The notes beneath the pieces are model-generated. The model saw only the letters and a program-made list of their open reading frames with translations, was not told the origin of the DNA and made no database searches. This document shows positions 24,153 through 31,467 of a stretch of 50,433 nucleotides of DNA, in pieces. Each line of letters starts with the position of its first letter. Positions within the stretch are counted from its first letter, which is position 1. The translations under genes and the position numbers were made by a program. The stretch comes from Paenacidovorax caeni (lineage in GTDB: Bacteria; Pseudomonadota; Gammaproteobacteria; Burkholderiales; Burkholderiaceae_C), in the NCBI RefSeq assembly GCF_001298675.1, contig NZ_CYIG01000039.1, positions 1-50,433 of the forward strand, written 5' to 3'.

Positions 24153-25049
24153 ATGCCAAACCCTGCCCCGCTGCGCGCACCGCCTGGTGCCAGCGCCCCT
24201 TCGGTGGACGCGCTCACGCCCCACCTGTTCGAGCCCACTGCGCGCCGCCCGCTGCGCGCCAAGACGCGCTACCTCCCGGCAGACACGCATGTGCTGCCCC
24301 ACAGCCATGCCTGGGCGCAGATTGCCCTGTCCACCGAGGGCGTGGTGCGGCTCACCGCTGCGCGCGGCACCTACATCGTGCCGCCCTCGCGCGCGCTGTG
24401 GATTCCACCCGGGGTGGAGCATGCCGTGACCATGGTGGACGCGGCGCACCTGCACACCCTGTACCTCTACCAGCCGCGCGGGCGCAGCGGGCCGGGGGGG
24501 CCGGGCACGCCCGGGCAGACCTGGCAGCAGTGCCGGGTGCTGGAGGTGTCGGCGCTGCTACACGCCCTGGTGCGCGCCCTCGACACCACGCCCGACAGCG
24601 CCGCCCCGCCCTCGCCCGAGGCGCTGCGGCGCGAGCGCCACATCAGCGCCCTGGTGCTTGACGAGCTGCGCCGCGCCCGTGCCGTACCCCTGGGCGTGGC
24701 ACTGCCGCGCGACAAGCGCCTGCGCCAGCTGTGCGAGGCAGTGCTGGACGACCCCACGCGCCACGCCACACTGCAGGGCTGGGCGCAGGACTCGGGCGCC
24801 AGCCCGCGCACCGTGGCCCGGCTGTTCCGCCAGGAGCTGGGCAGCAGCTTCACCCAATGGCGCCAGCAGGTGGTGCTGGCCAAGGCGGTGGCCCTGGCGG
24901 CGGCGCGCACGCCCATGGGCCAGATCGCGGCTGAGCTGGGCTACAACCCCAGCGCCTTCAGCGCCATGGTGCGCCGCACGGTGGGCATGCCGCCGGGGCG
25001 CTTCCTGGGGCAGCAGCGGGGGGAGGCGGCGGTGCAGGCAGCGCCCTGA
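24153..25049 (+). CDS. AraC-family transcriptional regulator
   Basis: A 298-residue regulator. The N-terminal part is a cupin-type sensing domain (THVLPHSHAWAQIALSTEGVVRL, YIVPPSRALWIPPGVEHAV). The C-terminal AraC helix-turn-helix pair begins near residue 215 (ATLQGWAQDSGASPRTVARLFRQELGSSF; MGQIAAELGYNPSAFSAMVRRTVGMPPGRFL). This NimR/YdeC-like layout commonly controls a divergent MFS exporter, as found here. The start ATG at 24153 has no Shine-Dalgarno; an AT-rich TTAATA lies just 8 bases upstream and could be a -10 element, so the mRNA may be leaderless. Confidence 0.9.
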   Translation: MPNPAPLRAPPGASAPSVDALTPHLFEPTARRPLRAKTRYLPADTHVLPHSHAWAQIALSTEGVVRLTAARGTYIVPPSRALWIPPGVEHAVTMVDAAHLHTLYLYQPRGRSGPGGPGTPGQTWQQCRVLEVSALLHALVRALDTTPDSAAPPSPEALRRERHISALVLDELRRARAVPLGVALPRDKRLRQLCEAVLDDPTRHATLQGWAQDSGASPRTVARLFRQELGSSFTQWRQQVVLAKAVALAAARTPMGQIAAELGYNPSAFSAMVRRTVGMPPGRFLGQQRGEAAVQAAP

Positions 25050-25060
25050 AGCCAGGGGTT

Positions 25061-25114
25061 CTTTTGGCCTCTAACGCTTATGTAGCAAGCGCTACCAGCT
25101 ATTCATTTAAGAGC
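25061..25114 (+). repeat. Dispersed ~55-bp intergenic repeat, copy D
   Basis: Forward copy between codirectional araC-type and flavin-reductase genes. It carries GGCCTCTAACGCTTATGTAG, the core CAAGCGCTACCAGCTA and the right end TTTAAGAGC. It starts 11 bp after the AraC-family stop. Confidence 0.8.
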
Positions 25115-25163
25115 ACACGCGAAGGCCCATGACCGCGCCAGCGTTTTGCCGCACACTGGCGCG

Positions 25164-25787
25164 ATGCGCACCACCGACATCCACAGCTACCAGCCCCGCC
25201 AGGGCCACGGCCTGCCGCACGATCCGTTCAACGCCATCGTGGGGCCGCGCCCCATCGGCTGGATCTCCACCTGCAACGCGCAGGGCGCAGCCAACCTGGC
25301 ACCCTACAGTTTCTTCAACGCCTTCAACTACGTGCCGCCCATCGTGGGCTTCGCCAGCATCGGCCTCAAGGACACGGTGCGCAACGTGCAGGCCACGGGC
25401 GAGTTCGTGTGGAACCTGGCCACGCGCGACCTGGCCGAGGCGATGAACACCACCTGCGCCGCGGTGCCACCCGAGGTGGACGAGTTCGTGCTGGCGGGCC
25501 TCACGCCGCGGGCCTCCACGCTGGTGCGCCCGCCGCGCGTGGCCGAAAGCCGCGTCACCTTCGAGTGCCGCTGCACGCAGGTGCAGCAACTGCATGGCGC
25601 GGACGGCACGGCGGTGGACACCTGGCTGGTGCTGGGCGAGGTGGTGGCGGTGCACATCGACAAGGCGCTGCTCAGGGACGGCATTTATGACACCGCCAAC
25701 GCCGGCCACATCCTGCGCGCGGGCGGGCCGGCGGACTATTTCACGGTCGGGCCGGAGCAGCTCTTCAAGATGCATCGGCCGCGCTGA
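25164..25787 (+). CDS. Flavin reductase-like FMN-binding protein
   Basis: A 207-residue protein of the flavin-reductase-like split-barrel family (DIM6/NTAB). It has DPFNAIVGPRPIGWISTCNAQGAANLAPYSFFNAFNYVPPIVGFAS, the classic FMN-binding opening, then GEFVWNLATRDLAEAMNTT and LVLGEVVAVHID. It probably reduces FMN with NAD(P)H or uses bound FMN. The reaction partner is not evident; no monooxygenase gene is adjacent. ATG at 25164 is chosen over an upstream TTG at 25146. Its last 23 bp overlap the 3' end of the convergent lipoprotein gene. Confidence 0.88.
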   Translation: MRTTDIHSYQPRQGHGLPHDPFNAIVGPRPIGWISTCNAQGAANLAPYSFFNAFNYVPPIVGFASIGLKDTVRNVQATGEFVWNLATRDLAEAMNTTCAAVPPEVDEFVLAGLTPRASTLVRPPRVAESRVTFECRCTQVQQLHGADGTAVDTWLVLGEVVAVHIDKALLRDGIYDTANAGHILRAGGPADYFTVGPEQLFKMHRPR

Positions 25788-26760
25788 CGCCGGGGCCGCA
25801 CAGGCCGGCCTGCGGGGCGCGGGCCCATTGCTCCACCCAGGCCCACACCTGCTGCACGCCGTCGCTGCCGTCCGGGCGCTGCAGGCCGTGGTCGGCGCCG
25901 CCGATGCGGCGTGCGCAGTACGGCACGGTGCGCCGCGCGGCCAGATGCGCGAAGTGCGCGTACGCAGCGGCGGGCACCAGGGCATCGTCGCCGCCCCACA
26001 CTTGCAGCAGCGGCCAGGGGCTGCGCACCAGCGGCAGCGCGAGCGGCCAGCTCCACAGGTCGCGCCAGTAGCCCAGGCTGCGGCCCTGCACCACGGCGCT
26101 GTCGGCCCAGCGGCTGGCCTGGATGCGGCCCAGCGCCGCCCAGGCGGCCTGCGCGCCCAGGCGCTCGGCCTGCAGGGCGCCGGCCTGCTGTGGGTCCAGC
26201 CCGCTGGAGCCGATTAGCACCAGGCCTGCGAGCTGCGGCACCTCGGGCGCCAGGGCCGGCAGCAGCTCGGCGCCTTCGGAGATGCCCACCAGCAGCTGCG
26301 GCACGGGCGGCTCGCCCTGGCGCCGCAGCGCATCGGCCTGCAGCGCGGCGCGGGCGTGCGCCAACCAGGCCGACAGGCGGTCCTGCTGCACGAAGCCGCT
26401 GGCGCAGTCGCCGGGCGCGGTACGTGCCTGTGGGTCCACGCCGGGCTTGTGCAGCACCAGCACCTGCGCATGCAGCAGCCCGGCGAAGTAGCGCCCGGCA
26501 AACGCTCCCATGCCAGCACAGCCGGACCCGGGCACGACCACGACGCGGTAGCGCAGCGGCGCCACGCGCGCGCCGCGCTCCAGGGCCTGCAGCGTGGCGC
26601 CATCGCGACCGGGGAGCACCAGGGTGCGAAAGCCCGGGGGCGCGGGCAGCTCAGGCGCCCCGGGCAACTGCGCGCAGCCCCCGAGTGCCAGGAGCACGCC
26701 CAGCAAAAAGGCCAGCCTGGGGCTGGCCTTGCGCGGGGTTAGCGCGGCGGGGTGCGTCAC
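25765..26760 (-). CDS. Predicted lipoprotein with alpha/beta-hydrolase fold
   Basis: A 331-residue protein. The signal ends in LALGGC, which makes Cys29 a likely lipidation site. The body looks like an alpha/beta hydrolase: VVVVPGSGCAGMGAF near residue 73-87, a nucleophile elbow GISEGAE (Ser161), an acid in WGGDDALVP (Asp258/259) and His291 in GGADHGLQ. The substrate is unknown. The ATG at 26760 overlaps the stop of the CsgG/LpoB-like gene (ATGA), so it looks like the last gene of that operon. However, codons about 10-19 contain a strong hairpin plus T-run (26701-26730), an intrinsic terminator in the reading direction. Either the gene is deliberately attenuated, or its real start lies after the hairpin. 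Confidence 0.7.
   Translation of the reverse strand: MTHPAALTPRKASPRLAFLLGVLLALGGCAQLPGAPELPAPPGFRTLVLPGRDGATLQALERGARVAPLRYRVVVVPGSGCAGMGAFAGRYFAGLLHAQVLVLHKPGVDPQARTAPGDCASGFVQQDRLSAWLAHARAALQADALRRQGEPPVPQLLVGISEGAELLPALAPEVPQLAGLVLIGSSGLDPQQAGALQAERLGAQAAWAALGRIQASRWADSAVVQGRSLGYWRDLWSWPLALPLVRSPWPLLQVWGGDDALVPAAAYAHFAHLAARRTVPYCARRIGGADHGLQRPDGSDGVQQVWAWVEQWARAPQAGLCGPGVSAADAS
26701..26730 (-). terminator. Intrinsic terminator-like hairpin inside a signal-peptide coding region
   Basis: On the minus strand AAGGCCAGCC (26730-26721), a 3-base loop and GGCTGGCCTT (26717-26708) form a perfect 10-bp stem. The stem runs directly into five T residues (26709-26705). It lies 27-56 bp past the stop of the CsgG/LpoB-like gene, where an operon terminator would be expected, but also within codons of the overlapping lipoprotein gene. 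Confidence 0.7.
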
Positions 26761-27716
26761 TTCAGGATCAGCACCTGCTCGGGCTGCTGCGGCGCCATCG
26801 GCTGGCCCGCCGGGTAGGGCATGGGCGGCTGGCCCGGGCGCACGCCGCGCGCCAGGTTGGGGTCGGAGTAGCCCAGCTGCATGGTCAGCTGCTGGTACAC
26901 GTCCTGCGCCAGCGAGAGCGAGGTTTCGCGCATCACCTTGGCCCGGTTGGGCGGCGCAATGTCGCCGCGGTTGGACAGGATCTTGGTGTCGTTGCCCGCG
27001 CCCTGCGCGGAGAAGGCGGCCTTGATCTCGTAGGTCTTGGTGTTGATGAGCGAGAAGTCGGCCAGCAGTTGCAGGCCGTACTGGCGCGTGGCGCTGGTGG
27101 TGCCCTGCAGGGGCGAGAGCGCGTCGGTGAAGTCGATGGAGCTCACGGAGCCGAACAGCACGTAGTCGGCGCCATTGAACTCGCCCTTCTTGATGCGCGC
27201 GATCACGTCGGTCACCTGCAGCTGGGCGCGCGGCGTATGCATCTTGCCGGTCTGCACCTGGTTCAGCACCTGCTCGGCCTTGCTGGGCTGCGGGGCGCCG
27301 GCGTCGAATGCCTTGCCCTGCACCAGCTTGAAGTAGGTGCCCTGCAGGATGGCGCCCTTGATGTCGTTGGTATAGCCCGCCAGGTCGCGCTGCTCGATGT
27401 AGCTGTAGCGCCCGGCCACGTAGGTGCCGCTGGCCTGCGCCGAGGCCTGCATGGACTGCTGGCCCGACGCCGAGCCCGAGCCGCCGTACATGCCGTGGCT
27501 GTGGCCGCTGCTGTAGCTGCCCTGCGCGCTCATCTGGCTGCTTTCCTGGTACGTGCCGGCCACGAAATACTCGGACACCTGCTGCGCGTACGCCAGGTTG
27601 GTGACAGCGATGCGCGGCGCGGCGCCAGGCTGCTGCGCCTGCGCGGCCACGCCCCAGGTCAGGGCCGTGGCGGCCAGCAAGGCGCAGGCGGCGCCCAGGG
27701 TGGTTCTGCGTTGCAT
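26757..27716 (-). CDS. Secreted CsgG/LpoB-superfamily protein
   Basis: A 319-residue exported protein. The signal peptide ends at AAQA (about residue 27); there is no lipobox. Residues about 55-90 are a low-complexity Ser/Gly/Gln stretch with SGHSHGMYGGSGSASGQQ. The rest follows the CsgG/LpoB fold: IAVTNLAYAQQVSEYF, ARIKKGEFNGADYVLFGSVSSIDF, and FSLINTKTYEIKAAFSAQG. The C-terminus is Pro/Gln-rich. CsgG-type proteins make outer-membrane pores and LpoB-type proteins activate penicillin-binding proteins; which applies here cannot be told. It is 14 bp downstream of the LpoB-like gene with GGAGCA as a ribosome site. Confidence 0.72.
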   Translation of the reverse strand: MQRRTTLGAACALLAATALTWGVAAQAQQPGAAPRIAVTNLAYAQQVSEYFVAGTYQESSQMSAQGSYSSGHSHGMYGGSGSASGQQSMQASAQASGTYVAGRYSYIEQRDLAGYTNDIKGAILQGTYFKLVQGKAFDAGAPQPSKAEQVLNQVQTGKMHTPRAQLQVTDVIARIKKGEFNGADYVLFGSVSSIDFTDALSPLQGTTSATRQYGLQLLADFSLINTKTYEIKAAFSAQGAGNDTKILSNRGDIAPPNRAKVMRETSLSLAQDVYQQLTMQLGYSDPNLARGVRPGQPPMPYPAGQPMAPQQPEQVLILK

Positions 27717-27730
27717 GGAGTGCTCCTGGT

Positions 27731-28342
27731 TCAGCGCTTGCTGGTCTTGCGGATTTCTTTTTCGTCCTGCCACTCCACCGTGCCTTCTTCCACGTCGAAG
27801 AGCTGGAGCGTGAACTTGTAGTACACGTCCTTGGTCGTGCTGCTTTGCTTGACGATGCTGGTCAGCTCGCCTTCAAGCTGGTACTTGGCGGCGGTCATCT
27901 GACCGACCTTGGCAGTGGTTCCCTGCTTGTACAGGCCGCTCTGGTTCTGCCGCTGCAGTTCATCGACGCCCTGCTGCATCTGGCTGATGGAGCGCACGAA
28001 ACGGACTTTGCCCGACTTGGTGAGCGCCGTCTGGATGGAGCTCATGACGTTGGTGGTGTCGATGTACTCGCTGGTCTTGTTCTTCACGGTGGAAATGGTC
28101 ACCGTGGGGCGGCCCTGGAAGATGCCGGTTTCGAGCAGGCTGCCGGTCATCTTCTCGGCGATCATCTGCAGGTCACTGGAGCCGAATTCGTTGGTGACCA
28201 GCTCGACGCCCTTGGCATCGCCGTAGTTGACCTGGCGGTCGAAGCGGATCACGGGCGAGGACAGGTTCTGGCAGGCGCTCAGCGCCAGGGTGCTGGCGGC
28301 AAGTGCCAGGGCGAAGGCGCGGCGCCGGGTGGTTTGCTGCAT
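27731..28342 (-). CDS. LpoB-like outer-membrane lipoprotein (PBP activator family)
   Basis: A 203-residue lipoprotein. The lipobox LSAC places the lipidated cysteine at residue 24. The mature part has the LpoB (YcfM) pattern: FGSSDLQMIAEKMTGSLLETGIF, DTTNVMSSIQTALTKSGKVRFV, YQLEGELTSIVKQ and YYKFTLQLFDVEEGTVEWQDEKEIRKTSK. In enterobacteria LpoB reaches from the outer membrane to stimulate PBP1b, and in many other bacteria this family is linked to COG3014 and YcfL genes, as here. The start at 28342 is chosen for the signal peptide (a start 10 codons upstream is possible). It is 29 bp after the ycfL-like gene. Confidence 0.85.
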   Translation of the reverse strand: MQQTTRRRAFALALAASTLALSACQNLSSPVIRFDRQVNYGDAKGVELVTNEFGSSDLQMIAEKMTGSLLETGIFQGRPTVTISTVKNKTSEYIDTTNVMSSIQTALTKSGKVRFVRSISQMQQGVDELQRQNQSGLYKQGTTAKVGQMTAAKYQLEGELTSIVKQSSTTKDVYYKFTLQLFDVEEGTVEWQDEKEIRKTSKR

Positions 28343-28371
28343 GCTGGTTTTCTCCTTTGCTGTGCGCTGCA

Positions 28372-28770
28372 TCAGCGCGATTCCACGTTCATTTCCAGGC
28401 GCAGATCAACGGCGGCATTGGTCGGCGCCACGCTCTTGATGGTCTGCATTCCCAGGCCCAGCACGCCGAGCTGTTTCCACGATTCGCCGTCACCGACCTG
28501 GTTGCCTACGCTGTCGAGCCAGCGGAAGCGGTAGTACACCGTGCGGTCGCTGCGGCCGCTGTTGGAGAGATCCGCCTGCACGGTCAGGATGTCGTTCTTG
28601 CGCACAAGGCGCATCTCGCGCACGGCAATGCCGTTGGCCTCACCGCGCAGCGCCACCTTGGCGGCGACGGCAGGGGGCGTGGCGGGGTCGTGCTGCTGCG
28701 CCATGGCAGGCATAGCCACCAAGCCAGCCGCGAGAAAGCCGGCGGCCAAGGAGGTACGAAGAAGGTTCAT
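28372..28770 (-). CDS. YcfL family (DUF1425) secreted protein
   Basis: A 132-residue exported protein. The signal peptide ends at AMA (residue 24). The mature domain is an immunoglobulin-like beta sandwich of the YcfL/DUF1425 family: LTVQADLSNSGRSDRTVYYRFRWLDSVGNQVGDGESWKQLGV, then LRLEMN at the end. Unlike E. coli YcfL, no lipobox is present, so it is likely soluble in the periplasm. It sits between the COG3014 gene and the LpoB-like gene, the same partners as in other gammaproteobacterial and betaproteobacterial genomes (from memory). Function is unknown. Confidence 0.82.
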   Translation of the reverse strand: MNLLRTSLAAGFLAAGLVAMPAMAQQHDPATPPAVAAKVALRGEANGIAVREMRLVRKNDILTVQADLSNSGRSDRTVYYRFRWLDSVGNQVGDGESWKQLGVLGLGMQTIKSVAPTNAAVDLRLEMNVESR

Positions 28771-28802
28771 GGGTAAGACTCCGGGTTCTGAATACAACGC
28801 CG

Positions 28803-30290
28803 TCAGTTCGCGGCCACCTTGGGGGCGCGCTTGCGTGGTGCGGGTTTGGTGGCAGGGGCCGGCACGGCGGCAGGAGCCGGTGCGGCAGCGGGCGCGGGCG
28901 CGGGGGCCAGTTGGCCCATCACCGCCACCTGGCCGACGAGCACGCGGTCGCCATAAAAGCGCAGCGGCACCAGCGCGTACTGGCCGTCGATGGTGACGGT
29001 GCCTTCGAGCGGGCGGCCATCGATGGTCAGCTGGTGCTCGCCCGGCGGCAAATAGCCACGCGCCACGTAGACGCGGCCGGGCAGCATGCGCCACATGCGG
29101 TCGTCGGCCTGCTCGGTGGCCACCGAGGCCACGGCGCCAACCAGGGCGCCGAACAGCCCGGCATTCTTCTGCAGCTGGTCCTGCACCACGCCCTTGGCCA
29201 CGGCGCGTGTGACACCGCGCAGCACCATGCCGGGCATTTCGTCCTTGAGCACGCGGCGCGCCATCACGTTCACGTCAACCACGCGCTCCAGCTTCAGGTC
29301 CTGCCCGCCCGCAGACACCTGGGTCAGCAGCGGGTCGTTGGAAGGCTCGATCACCGGGTACGAGATGCTCGCCGTCACCATGCCCCGCCCCGTGGGCACG
29401 GGCAGCGTGAAGGCCCGGGGCTTGCGCGCCGGGGCATCGCCCGCCTCGACGAGGAAGAGCACATCGGTCATGCGCTGGCGGCGCTTCCAGGTGAAGCTGG
29501 TGCGCTTGTCGAGACCGCGCAGCCCCTCCTCCAGCACCGCCGTTTCCGGTTTCAGCTCAATGGCCTTGCGGTAGCCCGGCGCGGCCAGGCCCGGCTCGTT
29601 CATGACTTCGTACAGGTAGCCCGAGAGGTAATGGCTCAACGCATTCTGGTAACCATTCTTCAGCGCCAGCACCTCGGGGTCATTCAGGGTTTCGACGGGG
29701 TAGCCGTCCAGCTCTTTGCCGCCCTTGGTGGCGCCCTTGGACTGCGCCTCCTCCTCGGCCGCGGCCGTTTCCTTGGCGCGGAACTCGGCAATCACGGCCT
29801 CGCGCTCGTGCGTGCGCTTGATGTCCACGCGTGCGTTCTCCAGGTCGCCCAGGGCCACGCGGTTCAGCGCCAGGCGGGTGGTCAAGAACACCTTCTCGTA
29901 GTCCTGGCCCTCGTAGCTCTTTAAGCGTTCGCTGATCAGGGCCGCACCCATGGTGCCCATGAGCTTGCTGGGATCAAGCTTGGCGGTCTCCTCCCACTCC
30001 TTGACGCGCGCATCGGCCACCATGAACGACTGGATGCTGTCCTCGTAGCGGTTGTCCAGGCGCAGCAGCTCGCCGCGCTCCAGGTTGTAGAGCAGCGCCT
30101 TCTTGTCGTCGTCCGACTTGGCCGACGCGTCCAGGCGCGCCAGGGCGGCGGGAATGCCCTCGGCGCGGCTGGAAGCCTGGACTTCCGTGGCCAGCTTGTC
30201 GTGGCTTTGCATGGTGGCGCAGCCGGCGAGCGACACGCTCAGCGCCAGCGCACCCCACAGGCGGGTGCGCAACAGGTTTTTTGGATGCAT
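28803..30290 (-). CDS. COG3014-type lipoprotein, possibly TPR-like
   Basis: A 495-residue lipoprotein. The lipobox LAGC makes Cys24 the anchor. The N-terminal half is helical with TPR-like pairs (KALLYNLERGELLRLDNRYEDSIQSFMVADARV, EKVFLTTRLALNRVALGDLENARVDIKRT, YLSGYLYEVMNEPGLAAPGYRKAIEL). The C-terminal half contains beta-rich segments, a Gly/Ala stretch (FGALVGAVASVATEQADDR) and a Pro/Ala/Lys tail from about residue 455. GGAGGAGA sits before the ATG at 30290, which settles the start although the frame is open further upstream. It leads a four- or five-gene envelope operon with YcfL, LpoB-like and CsgG/LpoB-like genes. The family is uncharacterised; a scaffold for an outer-membrane complex is one possibility. 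Confidence 0.82.
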   Translation of the reverse strand: MHPKNLLRTRLWGALALSVSLAGCATMQSHDKLATEVQASSRAEGIPAALARLDASAKSDDDKKALLYNLERGELLRLDNRYEDSIQSFMVADARVKEWEETAKLDPSKLMGTMGAALISERLKSYEGQDYEKVFLTTRLALNRVALGDLENARVDIKRTHEREAVIAEFRAKETAAAEEEAQSKGATKGGKELDGYPVETLNDPEVLALKNGYQNALSHYLSGYLYEVMNEPGLAAPGYRKAIELKPETAVLEEGLRGLDKRTSFTWKRRQRMTDVLFLVEAGDAPARKPRAFTLPVPTGRGMVTASISYPVIEPSNDPLLTQVSAGGQDLKLERVVDVNVMARRVLKDEMPGMVLRGVTRAVAKGVVQDQLQKNAGLFGALVGAVASVATEQADDRMWRMLPGRVYVARGYLPPGEHQLTIDGRPLEGTVTIDGQYALVPLRFYGDRVLVGQVAVMGQLAPAPAPAAAPAPAAVPAPATKPAPRKRAPKVAAN

Positions 30291-30442
30291 GGATTCTCCT
30301 CCCGGGTAATAGAAAGTACGGCCGTCCGACGCACACCCGCCGCCGATCCACCGCGTGCCAGGTAGCCACGGCGAGCCGCGGCTAGGCGCGTTTCTCACCA
30401 GGAAAGAAGCCGGTTCCTTCATGCACCCCCTCTCCGATGCGC

Positions 30443-30457
30443 TGAATGAATCCGGCG
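30443..30457 (+). repeat. 15-bp partial match to the arm of the 161-bp palindrome
   Basis: TGAATGAATCCGGCG here is identical to 31315-31329 inside the left arm of the large palindrome. It lies in the 268-bp gap between the COG3014 start (30290) and the methyltransferase stop (30559), a gap that holds no gene and should contain the promoter of the envelope operon. The two matches flank the methyltransferase gene. Confidence 0.5.
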
Positions 30458-30558
30458 ATAGCGTCCCGTTACGATTGGTTTTATGGTCTGTGACGGCCAG
30501 TTTGGAATACCGGGCGTTACTGTAGCAAACCATTTTTCACAACCCGTGTGAAATTTGT

Positions 30559-31284
30559 CTACACCCGTAACGGCAAGCAATAAACCCACACCATGCGGCC
30601 GCCCTCGCGCACAGGCCATTGCGCCTGCGGCGCCACGCCAGGCAGAGGAAACTCCAGGCTCACCAGCCAGCTGCCTGGCGCCATTTCGCCGGCCTTGACC
30701 AGGGCACGGGTCATGCTCTCGGGCCGCTGGAAGAGATAGACCAGCTGGTAGCTGCTCCAGTCGGCGAGCCAGATGTCGCCCTGCCGCACACGCGCCCAGG
30801 GACAGCGCAGCGCGCACAGCCAGCGCAAGGGCCAGCTGCGCTCCAGCCCATCCAGCCGGGCCAGCGGATAGGCCTGGCGCAGCGCGCGCAGCCCATCGCC
30901 CAGACCACACCCCGCATCCAGCACACGCGCCTCCGGCGGCAGCGGCGCGATCGTCTCCAGTCCCTGCAGCGCACCCGCAGGCGTAGGGAACAGCGGGGCA
31001 TCGCGCCAGGCGTTGAGCGGGTACACCGCGAGCAGCAGGGCCAGCGGAATCAGCCAGGCCCAGGCGGGCAGTGCGGCAGCCCCGGTCAATGCCAGCGACA
31101 GCGGAAAGCCCAATGCAATCAGCACCCGGCGCCACCAGCGTGTACCCCAGAGGCTGGCCAGCGTACCCAGCGCACAGCCCGCCAGCAGAGCCGCCAGCGG
31201 GCCCGCGCGCGGCAGCAGCAGTGCGTGCAGCGCCCAGGCGCCGGCCCAGGCGATGAGTGCAGGCGCAGGCCAGGGCAGGCGCAT
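30559..31284 (-). CDS. Membrane-anchored class I methyltransferase
   Basis: A 241-residue protein with two parts. Residues 1-95 contain about four hydrophobic helices. Residues 100-241 are a short SAM-dependent methyltransferase domain with motif I VLDAGCGLGDGLRALRQ, an acidic end of strand 2 (LDGLERSW), GDIWLADWSSYQLVYLFQRPES and a C-terminal pair of strands (GSWLVSLEFPLPG, GGRMVWVYCL). The domain is shorter than most class I enzymes. The substrate is unknown; membrane anchoring suggests a lipid or quinone-like or membrane-protein target, which is inference. It is downstream of parB on the same strand but separated by the 161-bp palindrome. Confidence 0.8.
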   Translation of the reverse strand: MRLPWPAPALIAWAGAWALHALLLPRAGPLAALLAGCALGTLASLWGTRWWRRVLIALGFPLSLALTGAAALPAWAWLIPLALLLAVYPLNAWRDAPLFPTPAGALQGLETIAPLPPEARVLDAGCGLGDGLRALRQAYPLARLDGLERSWPLRWLCALRCPWARVRQGDIWLADWSSYQLVYLFQRPESMTRALVKAGEMAPGSWLVSLEFPLPGVAPQAQWPVREGGRMVWVYCLPLRV

Positions 31285-31306
31285 GGGCCGGGGCGAAGCG
31301 TCAGTC

Positions 31307-31467
31307 AGAACGTGTGAATGAATCCGGCGTGACCGAGCAGCGCGCCAAAACGCGGCCCATCAAGGCGCAAAGCGCAGCCATAGTGCGGGCTATGGCGAGC
31401 ATTTGCAACGCAGAGGGGGCGTGTTTTGGCGTGATGAGCGGGCATGGCGGATTCGTTCACACGTTCT
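31307..31467. repeat. 161-bp near-perfect palindrome (MITE-like or giant hairpin)
   Basis: The outer 20 bases (31307-31326) match the reverse complement of 31448-31467 at 19 of 20 positions. CGCCAAAAC (31343-31351) pairs with GTTTTGGCG (31423-31431), and GCCATAG (31377-31383) pairs with CTATGGC (31390-31396) around a 6-base loop. There is one base of asymmetry between outer and inner arms. Weaker pairing fills the rest, so the whole element folds on itself. Its right arm supplies the last 11 bp of parB including the stop codon. Function could be transcription stop, mobile remnant or DNA cruciform. Confidence 0.8.

Noticed and set aside
25146-25163. TTG start for the flavin reductase
   Set aside because: The ATG at 25164 gives the normal family N-terminus and the extra six residues add nothing recognisable.
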